Made by a program: the position numbers and the translations under genes. From NCBI GenBank assembly GCA_037045045.1, contig JBAOHL010000002.1, forward strand, positions 1 through 64,000: a stretch of 64,000 nucleotides of DNA, read 5' to 3'. Shown here piece by piece: positions 32,897 through 42,636 of this stretch. The notes below the pieces were generated by a model, which searched no databases, had not been told where the DNA came from, and saw nothing but the letters and a program-made list of their open reading frames with translations. How positions within the stretch are numbered: position 1 is the stretch's first letter; each line of letters starts with the position of its first letter. Source of the stretch: Phosphoribacter sp037045045. Its GTDB lineage: Bacteria; Actinomycetota; Actinomycetes; Actinomycetales; Dermatophilaceae.

Positions 32897-33912
32897 GCGA
32901 AGCCCCCATGGCCCCCCCGGCAGGCGCCGACCAAGCGGCATACCCGCCTGCCGATCCGCAGTCCGAACGCGCCCGCGCCGCTCTCTTGGCGGTGCGCGGA
33001 GAGGTCGCCAAGGCTGTCGTCGGTCAGGACGCCGCGGTGACCGGCATCCTCATCTGCCTCCTGGTCCGCGGACACATCTTGCTCGAGGGCGTCCCGGGAG
33101 TGGCCAAGACCCTGCTCGTCCGTGCGGTTGCCCAGGCGTTGGCGATCGACACGAAGCGGGTGCAGTTCACGCCCGACCTCATGCCCGGGGACGTCACCGG
33201 TTCGCTCATCTACGACTCGGCGACCTCACAGTTCTCCTTCCGCGAGGGCCCGGTGTTCACCAACCTGTTGCTCGCCGACGAAATCAACCGCACGCCTCCC
33301 AAGACCCAGGCCTCCCTGTTGGAGGCCATGGAGGAGCGACAGGTGTCGGTCGAAGGCCATCCGCGGCCGCTGCCCGCGCCCTTCCTCGTGGCGGCCACGC
33401 AGAACCCCGTCGAGTACGAGGGCACCTATCCACTGCCGGAGGCCCAGCTCGACCGGTTCCTGCTCAAGGTGCTCCTGCCGATCCCCCAGCGGGCGGAGGA
33501 GATCGAAGTGGTCCGTCGCCACGCCCACGGATTCGATCCCCGCAACCTGACCGCCGCCGGCTTACACGCCGTCGCGAACGCGGCCGACCTCGCGGCGGGG
33601 ACCGACGCCGTCGGACGGGTCTCGGTCTCCCCCGAGGTGGCCGGATACATCGTCGACATCGCCCGCGCGACCCGCATGTCCCCCTCTCTCTCCCTCGGGG
33701 TGAGCCCGCGCGGCGCGACCGCGCTGCTGGCCACCTCGCGGGCCTGGGCCTGGATGAACGGCCGCGCCTTCGTCACCCCCGACGACGTCAAGGCCCTCGC
33801 GCACGCGACGTTGGCGCACCGGCTCTCGCTGCGCGCGGAGGCCGAACTCGAAGGGGTCGGCGTCGACGCGGTGTTGTCCTCGGCGATCGCCTCCGTTCCG
33901 GTTCCGCGGTGA
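32893..33912 (+). CDS. MoxR-type AAA+ ATPase
   Basis: 339 residues. Walker A is the MoxR variant HILLEGVPGVAKTLL, Walker B NLLLADEINRTPPKTQASLL, sensor 1 LVAATQNPVEYEGTYPLPEA with the arginine finger region QLDRFLLKVL, and sensor 2 GVSPRGATALLATSRAWAW. MoxR proteins are chaperone-like ATPases that assemble or activate partner complexes, usually with DUF58 (von Willebrand-like) proteins, one of which is encoded next. ATGA overlap with the upstream gene. Confidence 0.92.
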   Translation: MSEAPMAPPAGADQAAYPPADPQSERARAALLAVRGEVAKAVVGQDAAVTGILICLLVRGHILLEGVPGVAKTLLVRAVAQALAIDTKRVQFTPDLMPGDVTGSLIYDSATSQFSFREGPVFTNLLLADEINRTPPKTQASLLEAMEERQVSVEGHPRPLPAPFLVAATQNPVEYEGTYPLPEAQLDRFLLKVLLPIPQRAEEIEVVRRHAHGFDPRNLTAAGLHAVANAADLAAGTDAVGRVSVSPEVAGYIVDIARATRMSPSLSLGVSPRGATALLATSRAWAWMNGRAFVTPDDVKALAHATLAHRLSLRAEAELEGVGVDAVLSSAIASVPVPR

Positions 33913-33952
33913 CCGCAGCCGGTATGCCGCTCGCTGGACGAAGGCCCCGACC

Positions 33953-35248
33953 ATGGCCGTGACCGGCCGGCTGGCGCTGGTCGTGCTCGTCGGTGCCGTC
34001 GCGGTCGCTCTCAGCCCAACAAGGGCAACCGTGCTGTGGTGGGCGCTCGTCGCCGCGGCGTTGGCCGCCCTCGACATGGCCCTCGCGGTGAGCCCGCGCC
34101 GGTTGCGCATCGAGCGCGAGCCGGTGCCCCCCATCCGCCTCGGAGAGCGGTCGACGAGTTCCCTGCTGCTGACCAACCCGACCGGACGGACCCTGCGGGC
34201 GCTGGTCCGCGACGCGTGGGTGCCCTCCGCCGGCCCGTCAGGTGACCGGCATACCGTGCAGGTGAAGGGCGGCGAACGACGTCGCCTGTCCACCCCGCTG
34301 CGACCGACCCGACGGGGGGACCGGCGCGCCGACCGGGTCACCGTGCGCTCCTTCGGGCCGCTTCGGATCGGTGCCCGGCAACGGTCCTTCGACGTACCCG
34401 GGTCCATCCGGGCGCTACCGCCGTTCGACTCGCGCAAGCACCTGCCGTCGCGCCTGGCCTCGCTGCGTCAGCTCGACGGACGCTCGGCGGTCCGGACTCG
34501 GGGCCAAGGCACCGAGTTCGACTCCCTGCGCGACTACGTCGAGGGCGACGACGTGCGCTCGATCGACTGGCGGGCGACCGCCCGCCGGCGCAGCGTCGTC
34601 GTGCGCACCTGGCAACCGGAGCGGGACCGGCGGGTCATCCTCATGCTCGACACGTCGAGGACCTCGGCCGGCCGAGTGGGCGACCAACCGCGGCTCGACG
34701 CGGCGATGGATGCCGCGCTCTTGCTCGCTGCACTGGCCTCCAGAGCCGGGGACCGAGTCGACTTCCTCGCCGGGGACCGGTGGATCCGGGCCAGGGTCGC
34801 CGCCGCGGCCAACCGGACGACCCTGCTCGGCGAGCTCGTCCAGGCCATGGCGCCCCTGGAGCCGGCGCTGCTCGAGGCGTCGTGGCCGACCCTGGCCAGC
34901 GCGATCACCGACACGAGCCGGCGCCGCTCGCTCGTCGTGTTGCTCACCCCGTTGGAGCCAGCGGCGATCCAGGAGTCGCTGCTGCCGACCATCACGACCT
35001 TGACCCACCACCACCACGTGGTCTTGGCGTCGGTCTCCGACCCGCGCCTGGAGGACATGGCCCGGACGCGGCAGAGCACTCAGGACGCCTACGACGCCGC
35101 CGCCGCGGAACGGACCATCGCCCTGCGCGAACGCACTGCGGCGGTGCTCGGTCGCCTCGGGGTCGACGTCATCGACGCGCCGCCCGAACATCTGCCACCT
35201 CGGTTGGCCGATCACTACTTGTTGCTCAAGTCGACGGGCCGGCTCTGA
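33953..35248 (+). CDS. DUF58 protein (von Willebrand A-like)
   Basis: 431 residues. Two N-terminal membrane helices (LALVVLVGAVAVALSP; VLWWALVAAALAALDMAL), a beta-rich region with LGERSTSSLLLTNPTGRTLR, then the DUF58 core QGTEFDSLRDYVEGDDVRSI with DWRATARRRS and the degenerate MIDAS strand VILMLDTSRTSAGRVGD. DUF58 proteins are the usual partners of MoxR ATPases. Forty nt separate it from the MoxR stop, without overlap, but same strand and function suggest the same operon. A repeat array follows. Confidence 0.88.
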   Translation: MAVTGRLALVVLVGAVAVALSPTRATVLWWALVAAALAALDMALAVSPRRLRIEREPVPPIRLGERSTSSLLLTNPTGRTLRALVRDAWVPSAGPSGDRHTVQVKGGERRRLSTPLRPTRRGDRRADRVTVRSFGPLRIGARQRSFDVPGSIRALPPFDSRKHLPSRLASLRQLDGRSAVRTRGQGTEFDSLRDYVEGDDVRSIDWRATARRRSVVVRTWQPERDRRVILMLDTSRTSAGRVGDQPRLDAAMDAALLLAALASRAGDRVDFLAGDRWIRARVAAAANRTTLLGELVQAMAPLEPALLEASWPTLASAITDTSRRRSLVVLLTPLEPAAIQESLLPTITTLTHHHHVVLASVSDPRLEDMARTRQSTQDAYDAAAAERTIALRERTAAVLGRLGVDVIDAPPEHLPPRLADHYLLLKSTGRL

Positions 35249-35361
35249 CACGGGCCGCTGCTGACAGTCGATCTCGCGACGGCTGCGGCTCGGTCCGAGA
35301 AAGGGCGACCAGACGGGCGACCAGACGGGCGTCACAGAGCGTCCTGGAAGAACCGTGGCAT

Positions 35362-35631
35362 CATGGCAGAAAGCCTGCGCCCTGGCAGACGGGCGCGTCA
35401 TGGCAGAAAGCCTGCGCCCTGGCAGACGGCCGCGTCATGGCAGAAAGCCTGCGCCCTGGCAGACGGCCGCGTCATGGCAGAAAGCCTGCGCCCTAGCAGA
35501 AGGGCGGCGTCATGGCAAAAAGCCTGCGCCCTAGCAGAAGGGCGGCGTCATGGCAGAAAGCCTGCGCCCTGGCAGAAGGGCGGCGTCGTGGCAGAAGGCC
35601 TGCGCCCTGGCACGTCCGACCTGCCACGACG
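35362..35631. repeat. Seven-copy 37-38-bp tandem repeat ending in the shared palindrome
   Basis: Units start with CATGGCAGAAAGCCTGCGCC (or close variants) at 35362, 35399, 35436, 35473, 35511, 35549 and 35587. The first four steps are 37 bp and the last three 38 bp, showing drift from GACGGCC to GAAGGGCG endings. The last unit runs into TGGCACGTCCGACCTGCCA (35610-35628), which differs in one base from the palindrome found four times at 17482-18055. Like that block it lies between convergent genes (DUF58 and SpoIIM-like). No spacers or cas genes, so not CRISPR. The rest of 35249-35803 contains no gene. Confidence 0.85.
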
Positions 35632-35803
35632 CGGCGCAACTGCCAGATTGACGCGAAGTGGCACCCCGAGGTAGGCCCCCGAACCGCCGGACGAGCCACC
35701 ATCAGCGACTCGGGCGGCGACAGGGGCAGCGACTCGGGCAGGCCTCGGCCGATCCCGCGCGATCCGTCCTGGCGCTGGCCGGCCACGCCGTTCCCCGAGT
35801 GCC

Positions 35804-36802
35804 TCAGCCGAGCACCGCGGCGGCGTCGCCCTGATCGGCCAGCGAGACATCCCCGGTCTGGCCGCGCGACGCGGCATACCGGCCGAGCGTGAAGACGTAG
35901 CCAAAGAAGACGGCTTCGGCGAGGCACCCGATGCCGATCCGCGCCCACGTCGGCAGCGGCGACGGCGTGACGAACGCCTCGATGACGCCCGAGACGAAGA
36001 GCACGACGATCAGCCCGAGCGCGACCGACATCGCTGATCGACCCTGTTGGCCTACGGCGGTGAGTCGGGTCCGCGGACCGGGGTCGATCCACGCCCAGAA
36101 GATCCGAAGACCGACTCCACCGGCGACGAATACCGCGGTGAGTTCCAACAGGCCGTGCGGCAGGATCAACCCGAAGAACAGGCCGGCCCGGTCGTAGCGC
36201 CACATCAGCGCCCCGATGACCGCGACGTTGGCGATGTTGTTCCATAGCAGCAGGATCACCGGCACACCGAACACGCCGAACGCGATGCACAGGGCCGAGA
36301 CCCAGGCGTTGTTCGTCCACACCTTGAAGGCGAACGAACCGGCCGCGTACTGGCTGTAGTAGTCCTCGAAGTCGTGGGTGACCAGTTGCTCGATCTCCGC
36401 CGGCGAGGCCAGCGCCGACTCCAGTTGGGGGTTGGCGTAGAACCACCACCCCACCGAGAACGCGGCAACGATGCAGGCCGCCATTGTCGTCAGCCACCAT
36501 CGCCGGGCCTGGTACAGCGCCGCCGGGAACGTCACCGCGAAGAACCGTCCGACGTCCGACCACGACATCGTGCGTGTGCCGACCGCCTTGGACCGGGCCC
36601 GGGCGAGCAGCGAGGACAGATGCGCGACGATGGCTGGTTCCGGGGTGGTCGAGCGGACCTCCGACAGGTGGGTCGCGGTCCGCTGGTACAGGTCGAGCAG
36701 TTCGTCGCCTTCGGCCCCGCTGAGCTTGCCCCGCCCCGAGACCAGCCCCTCGAGCCGGGCCCACTCGTGCCGGTGCGCGGCGACGAAGGCATCCAGGTCC
36801 AC
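35804..36802 (-). CDS. SpoIIM-like (DUF95) membrane protein
   Basis: 332 residues. The cytoplasmic start (VDLDAFVAAHRHEWARLEGL; LYQRTATHLSEVRS) and RSKAVGTRTMSWSDVGRFFA, then VTFPAALYQARRWWLTTMAA, are typical of actinobacterial stage II sporulation M homologues, followed by about six membrane helices including ILPHGLLELTAVFVAGGVGL, whose HGxxE motif is the SpoIIM hallmark. The GTG at 36802 is preferred because TAGAGT lies exactly 7 nt upstream and covers the alternative GTG at 36811. In non-sporulating actinobacteria this gene accompanies RDD and MoxR/DUF58 genes, as here; role unknown, perhaps envelope-related. Confidence 0.85.
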   Translation of the reverse strand: MDLDAFVAAHRHEWARLEGLVSGRGKLSGAEGDELLDLYQRTATHLSEVRSTTPEPAIVAHLSSLLARARSKAVGTRTMSWSDVGRFFAVTFPAALYQARRWWLTTMAACIVAAFSVGWWFYANPQLESALASPAEIEQLVTHDFEDYYSQYAAGSFAFKVWTNNAWVSALCIAFGVFGVPVILLLWNNIANVAVIGALMWRYDRAGLFFGLILPHGLLELTAVFVAGGVGLRIFWAWIDPGPRTRLTAVGQQGRSAMSVALGLIVVLFVSGVIEAFVTPSPLPTWARIGIGCLAEAVFFGYVFTLGRYAASRGQTGDVSLADQGDAAAVLG

Positions 36803-36809
36803 ACTGGCC

Positions 36810-36815
36810 ACTCTA
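36810..36815 (-). promoter_or_regulatory. -10 box of the SpoIIM-like gene
   Basis: TAGAGT on the minus strand, 7 nt before GTG 36802; decides the start and implies a leaderless mRNA. Confidence 0.45.
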
Positions 36816-36935
36816 GAACGCCGCTGGCGATCACGCCGGACGAAGGAACCCGGCGCGCTCATCGTGCGGCTACGCTGGCCGACAGCCGCCCTGGTCCAGC
36901 GCCGAGGTCCTGGGCCCGGCAGGACGGAGGGGGCG

Positions 36936-37802
36936 ATGGCCGAACCGAGCTTCGCCATGGTGGGCGTCACCGAGGACGACCTCGTCACCGGCGAGGCGGT
37001 CGCCCTCGACCTTCCGGCCGCTTCCGTCGGCCTGCGGATGGTGTCCGGGTTCATCGACTACCTGGTCGTGCAGATGTCGCTGTTCGCGCTGACGATCGCC
37101 GTGGTCACCCTGACGACTCGGCTCGACGCGGCGCTGGCCTCGTCGGCCATGCTCTTGGCCGTCGTCACGGCCTACGTCGGCGTCCCCGTGACGATGGAGA
37201 CACTCACCCGCGGGCGCACGTTGGGCAAGCTCGCCGTCGGCACCCGCACGGTGCGCGACGATGCCGGACCGATCACCTTCCGCCATGCCCTGACCCGTGG
37301 CCTCGTCGGGGTCGTGGAGGTCTACCTCCTGTGGGGTATCCCGGCGATTGTGTCCTGCGTGCTCAGTGGGCGTGGCAAGCGACTCGGGGATGTCGCGGCC
37401 GGAACCTACGTCGTGCGCGACCGGCTCAGCGCCTACTTGCCGCCCCCGGTCCCGATGCCCCCGCACCTGGCGTGGTGGGCCCAGGGCGCCGACATCGCGG
37501 CCCTGCCGGACGGGTTGTCCACCACGGTGCGCTCTTTCCTGCCCGCGGCCTTCTCGATGACCCCCGAAGCCCGCGAGCGGATGGGACGGCAACTGCTCTC
37601 CGAGGTCATGCTCTACGTGTCCCCGCCCCCGCCGGCGGGCAGCCACGCGGAATACGTGCTCGCCGCGGTGACGGCCGAACGACGCCGGCGCGACATGGAA
37701 CGACTGTTCCGCGACGCCGTGACTCGGGACCGGCTCATCCCGGTCGACCCGGTCGACGCGACGGCTACGCCGGGCAGCCCAGCGCGGCATACCCCGGCTT
37801 GA
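36936..37802 (+). CDS. RDD-family membrane protein
   Basis: 288 residues, ATG 36936 behind GGAGGGGG. The RDD domain has VGLRMVSGFIDYLVVQMSLF (R and D of the family name), TRGRTLGKLAVGTRTVRDDA and GKRLGDVAAGTYVVRDRL, spread over three to four membrane helices. The C-terminal ~110 residues are cytoplasmic and Arg-rich. RDD proteins are small membrane proteins of unknown transport or scaffold function. Divergent from the SpoIIM-like gene; its 3' end overlaps the convergent adenosine deaminase gene by 38 nt. Confidence 0.85.
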   Translation: MAEPSFAMVGVTEDDLVTGEAVALDLPAASVGLRMVSGFIDYLVVQMSLFALTIAVVTLTTRLDAALASSAMLLAVVTAYVGVPVTMETLTRGRTLGKLAVGTRTVRDDAGPITFRHALTRGLVGVVEVYLLWGIPAIVSCVLSGRGKRLGDVAAGTYVVRDRLSAYLPPPVPMPPHLAWWAQGADIAALPDGLSTTVRSFLPAAFSMTPEARERMGRQLLSEVMLYVSPPPPAGSHAEYVLAAVTAERRRRDMERLFRDAVTRDRLIPVDPVDATATPGSPARHTPA

Positions 37803-38916
37803 CGACCTCGTCGATGAGCGCCAGCCGCTCGTCGAAGGGCAGGAACGCCGACTTCATCGCGTTGATCGTCGCCCACCGCACGTCGGCCAATGACCACCCG
37901 GCGGCCTCGACGAGCAGGCCGGCTTCCTTGGACGCGGACGTGTCGCTCATCAACCGGTTGTCGGTGTTGATGGTGACCCGGTAGCGCAGCCGCTTGAGCA
38001 GGGTGATCGGGTGCAGCCCGATACTCGGTGCCGCGCCGGTCTGCACGTTGCTGCTCGGGCACATCTCCAGGGGGATGCGGGTGTCCCGCACGTATGCCGC
38101 GAGCCGCCCCAGCCGCACCGAACCGAGGTCGACGTCGGCGAAGGTCCGCACGCCGTGCGACTTGGCGATCTGGATCCACAGCGGGGCGGCCAGGCCCTCG
38201 ATGGCGATGTCGTCGACGATCCGGACGCCATGTCCGAGCCGGTCGGCCCCGCACCACTGGATGGCTTCCCAGATGCTCGGCAGCCCGAAGGCCTCACCGG
38301 CGTGGATGGTGAAGTGGGCGTTCTCTCGGCGCAGGTACTCGAAGGCGTCGAGATGGCGGGTCGGTGGGTGACCGGCCTCGGCTCCGGCGATGTCGAACCC
38401 GGCGACCCCGTCGTCGCGGTAGCGCACGGCCAGCTCGGCGATCCGGGTGCTCTTCGCGGCGTGCCGCATCGCCGTGAGTACGGCCCGCACCTGGATCGGC
38501 TGCCCCGCCTCGGCGGCGAGGCGTTCACCCTCGCGGAACCCCGCGTTGACCGCCTCGACGACCTGTTCCAGGCCCAGTCCGCCGTCCAGGTGCTGCTCCG
38601 GGGCATACCGGCTCTCGGCGTAGACGACGCCGTCGGCGGCCAGGTCGAGGCAGCACTCGCGAGCCACCCGGGCTAAGTTCGCCTCGGTCTGCATCACAGC
38701 GACGGTGTGGGCGAAGGTCTGCAGGTACAACTCCAGCGAGCCCGAGTCGGCGCTCTCGTGGAACCAGCTGGCGAGCCCGTCGACCTCGTGAGTGGGCAGA
38801 GCGGCATACTCGATCTCGTCGGCGAGTTCAACGATGGTCCGTGGCCGAAGGCCGCCGTCGAGGTGGTCGTGCAGGAGCACCTTGGGGGCCGCCACGAGCG
38901 TGGCCCGATCGGTCAC
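37765..38916 (-). CDS. add: Adenosine deaminase
   Basis: 383 residues from GTG 38916. It hydrolyses (deoxy)adenosine to (deoxy)inosine and ammonia. Zinc and substrate motifs are in order: KVLLHDHLDGGLRP, YAESRYAPEQH, TIHAGEAFGLPSIWEAI, GADRLGHGVRIVDD, PLEMCPSSNVQTGA and YRVTINTDNRLMSDTS. Its product would feed the purine nucleoside phosphorylase encoded at 19540. The start overlaps the stop of the cupin gene by 4 nt, so the two are translationally coupled. Convergent overlap with the RDD gene at the other end. Confidence 0.92.
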   Translation of the reverse strand: MTDRATLVAAPKVLLHDHLDGGLRPRTIVELADEIEYAALPTHEVDGLASWFHESADSGSLELYLQTFAHTVAVMQTEANLARVARECCLDLAADGVVYAESRYAPEQHLDGGLGLEQVVEAVNAGFREGERLAAEAGQPIQVRAVLTAMRHAAKSTRIAELAVRYRDDGVAGFDIAGAEAGHPPTRHLDAFEYLRRENAHFTIHAGEAFGLPSIWEAIQWCGADRLGHGVRIVDDIAIEGLAAPLWIQIAKSHGVRTFADVDLGSVRLGRLAAYVRDTRIPLEMCPSSNVQTGAAPSIGLHPITLLKRLRYRVTINTDNRLMSDTSASKEAGLLVEAAGWSLADVRWATINAMKSAFLPFDERLALIDEVVKPGYAALGCPA

Positions 38917-39269
38917 TCGGCGTCCTCGCGATGGGCCGCCTCCGGCGTGAAGGCCGGCAGGCACACGGCGACGTATTCGGCGCCGTCGGGGCCAACGGAG
39001 TAGCGCACCCGTTCGCCCGCCAGGGCGAGCAGCGATTGGCCGGCCTGGGCGACGAGGTGCTGTCCGTCGTGTTCGAGGTGGACCTCGCCCTTGAGGACGA
39101 CGGTGATCTCGTCGAACTGTGGCGTCTGGTGCGGCTCGTCCCATCCTGGCGGGGCGGCCATCACCGCGACGGACACCTCGGCGGTGTCGGTCGCGACCCG
39201 ACCGACGTGCTCACCGATGAGCTTCTTGCCCGGGACGGGGATGCCCACCGGGTCCAACAGTCGTGGCAT
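38913..39269 (-). CDS. Small cupin protein
   Basis: 118 residues. A single cupin barrel: WDEPHQTPQFDEITVVLKGE gives motif 1 with His and Glu metal ligands, and AGQSLLALAGERVRYSVGPD gives motif 2. Function unknown; small cupins may be isomerases, dioxygenases or ligand-binding proteins. Coupled upstream of adenosine deaminase by a 4-nt overlap, which hints at a role in nucleoside or ureide metabolism. Confidence 0.75.
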   Translation of the reverse strand: MPRLLDPVGIPVPGKKLIGEHVGRVATDTAEVSVAVMAAPPGWDEPHQTPQFDEITVVLKGEVHLEHDGQHLVAQAGQSLLALAGERVRYSVGPDGAEYVAVCLPAFTPEAAHREDAE

Positions 39270-39380
39270 GCCGGGCAGCCTAGCCCTGCCGGGAGCCGTT
39301 GGCAGGTGGTGCGGGCCACTCGGACCCGCGCCCAGGCGCGGCGGGACCCGGCCCGGCTCTGGCTCGACGTCCTCGGGCGA

Positions 39381-40628
39381 TCATTCGGCGGTGACGTCCA
39401 GGCGAGGCGCCGATGCGCCGGTCCGACCGTCCTGCTCGGTGGTCAGGTAGCGGCCCAAGCGCAGGAACAGCAGCGCTGCGAGCGCGGTGCCGCAGACCGT
39501 CGCGGCGACCCAGACGCCCGCGAAGCCGGACCCGATGAGCAGACCCGCCGTCGCCGGGCCGAGGATCGAACTGCACGTCCAGACCAACGAGGCCGCCGCG
39601 TTGTAGCGCCCGCGCAGGTGTTCCGGCGCTAGGCCGTTGATCAGGCTCGGGGAGACCGGCGCCCACAGCGTTTCGGCCACGCCGAACACGCCCAGACCGA
39701 CGACGACGCAGGCCACGGCGAGCCACCCCGACGTGCGCCCGCTCAGGGCGACGACGACCCACGCGAGCGACCAGATCGCCGCCGCGAAAGCCAGCAGACG
39801 ACTGCGCGAACGACCCGGGATGAGCCGCAGGGTGACCAGCTGCCCGACGACGATGGTCGCCGTGTTCGCGGCGAACGCCCACCCCAGGTAGCTCGCCTGG
39901 ATGCCGCCCACCGTCGTCGCGTATGCCGCGAACCCCGTCTCGATCTGGGCATAGCCGAACGTCACCACGAGGACGAACACCCCGATGACCCGCAGCAGCG
40001 TGCGGTCGCTCAGGACGACTCGCCACCCGGCCTGCGGGCCTTCGGAGAGGTCCTTCGGCGACACGCGCCCGGTGCCTCTGGGGAGGCTGAGCAGCACGAC
40101 GATATAGCCGACGTAGGAGAGCATGTCGATGAGGTAGAGCCGTTGGAAGCTCGCGGGATCGGCGACGTCGACGAGGAACGACGCGACCAGCCCGCCGACA
40201 CCGAACCCGGCGTTCATGAGCATGAACTGCACCCCGTAGACGCGTTCGCGTTCCTCCTCGGGCACCAGTCGGGTGAGCATGGCCACCCCCGCCGGGTGCA
40301 GACCGGCCGACCCGATGCAGACGAACGTGGCGTTGGCCAGCGCCTGCGGTGCGGTTTCGACCACCGCGAGCAAGCCCACCGCGATCGCCTCGACGGTCAG
40401 GCCGACGAGCATGACGATCCGCGGCCCGAATCGGTCGATGAGGGTGCCGCCCAACGGGACGAAGACGAAGCTGGCCAATCCCATGTAGGCGATGATCAGT
40501 CCCACGGTCACCGTGGGGATGCCGCGCACCTGGGTCAGGTAGACGAAGTAGAACGGCATGGTCAACCCACTGCCCAGCGCGGAGAAGGCCAGGCCGAGCA
40601 TCATCCGGGGGACGAAGGGACGTCTCAC
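39381..40628 (-). CDS. Major facilitator superfamily transporter
   Basis: 415 residues from GTG 40628, twelve predicted membrane helices. The loop 2-3 MFS motif is VFVPLGGTLIDRFGPRIVML; the second half begins after the central loop LSLPRGTGRVSPKDLSEGPQ. The family resembles drug/metabolite exporters. No substrate can be assigned. It is transcribed in the same direction as the cupin/add pair, about 110 nt upstream of it, but may be independent. Confidence 0.88.
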   Translation of the reverse strand: MRRPFVPRMMLGLAFSALGSGLTMPFYFVYLTQVRGIPTVTVGLIIAYMGLASFVFVPLGGTLIDRFGPRIVMLVGLTVEAIAVGLLAVVETAPQALANATFVCIGSAGLHPAGVAMLTRLVPEEERERVYGVQFMLMNAGFGVGGLVASFLVDVADPASFQRLYLIDMLSYVGYIVVLLSLPRGTGRVSPKDLSEGPQAGWRVVLSDRTLLRVIGVFVLVVTFGYAQIETGFAAYATTVGGIQASYLGWAFAANTATIVVGQLVTLRLIPGRSRSRLLAFAAAIWSLAWVVVALSGRTSGWLAVACVVVGLGVFGVAETLWAPVSPSLINGLAPEHLRGRYNAAASLVWTCSSILGPATAGLLIGSGFAGVWVAATVCGTALAALLFLRLGRYLTTEQDGRTGASAPRLDVTAE

Positions 40629-40717
40629 TCGAACGACCCTGGCAGAAGCCGCCGACACGGTGCCACCGAGTTTCCGCGCTCGCCGGCCGCCCTCGAGCAG
40701 ACCGGCGGCATACCGGC

Positions 40718-42007
<1,290 letters not shown>

Positions 42008-42120
42008 CCGCTCATCATCGCGCCGGAGTCGGCGCGGCAGGGCCGCCCGACGCGACGCCCACGGCGAACACGACGCCGGACCGACGACGGCAGGTCACAA
42101 CCGGACGTCATTCCGGGGCG

Positions 42121-42531
42121 TCACGACGGGTCGGCCAGCCGTTCGAGGTCGGCCGGTCCGAACGCCTGGGGCAGGACCTCGGCCAAGGACAGCGGCCCCT
42201 GCGGAGTAAGCAGCAGGCACGACGGCCCGCCGTGTTCGTAGAGCAGCTGCCGGCATCGGCCGCACGGCATGAGCGGTGCCCCGTCCGTGCCGACGCAGGC
42301 GACCGCGACGAGGCGTCCACCGCCGCTGGCGTGCAACTGCGAGACCATCCCGCACTCGGCGCACAGCCCGACCCCGTACGAGGCGTTCTCGACGTTGCAG
42401 CCCGCGACGATTCGCCCGTCGTCGACGAGCCCGGCCACGCCGACGGGGAATCGAGAGTACGGGGCGTACGCCCGGTCGAGCATGAGCCCGGCGACCTGGC
42501 GCAGGCGTGCCCAGTCCACGTGCGAGGTCAT
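42121..42531 (-). CDS. cdd: Cytidine deaminase
   Basis: 136 residues, the short homotetrameric type. Zinc ligands are in GVGLCAECGMVSQLHASGGG (Cys plus catalytic region) and MPCGRCRQLLYEHGG (PCxxC), with the substrate motif AGCNVENASYGVG before them: NVENAS, then C-x-E is represented by LCAECG. It deaminates cytidine and deoxycytidine. The start is fixed by CATACT 6 nt upstream on the minus strand. It precedes deoA by 113 nt on the same strand, so the two are likely one transcript. Confidence 0.95.
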   Translation of the reverse strand: MTSHVDWARLRQVAGLMLDRAYAPYSRFPVGVAGLVDDGRIVAGCNVENASYGVGLCAECGMVSQLHASGGGRLVAVACVGTDGAPLMPCGRCRQLLYEHGGPSCLLLTPQGPLSLAEVLPQAFGPADLERLADPS

Positions 42532-42537
42532 GTCGCG

Positions 42538-42543
42538 AGTATG
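42538..42543 (-). promoter_or_regulatory. -10 box of cdd
   Basis: CATACT on the minus strand, 6 nt before ATG 42531; leaderless pattern. It is itself part of a GGCATACT word related to the dispersed GGTATGCCG motif. Confidence 0.4.
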
Positions 42544-42636
42544 CCGCTGCGCCACCCGCGCGGCATACCGCGGGTCTGCGCGGCATACCGCCGACCGCCG
42601 GGGCGCTGCTGGCGACCCCGCGCAGGGCGGCTCGGC

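Noticed and set aside
35362..35631. CRISPR array
   Set aside because: Units follow each other without unique spacers and no cas genes are present.
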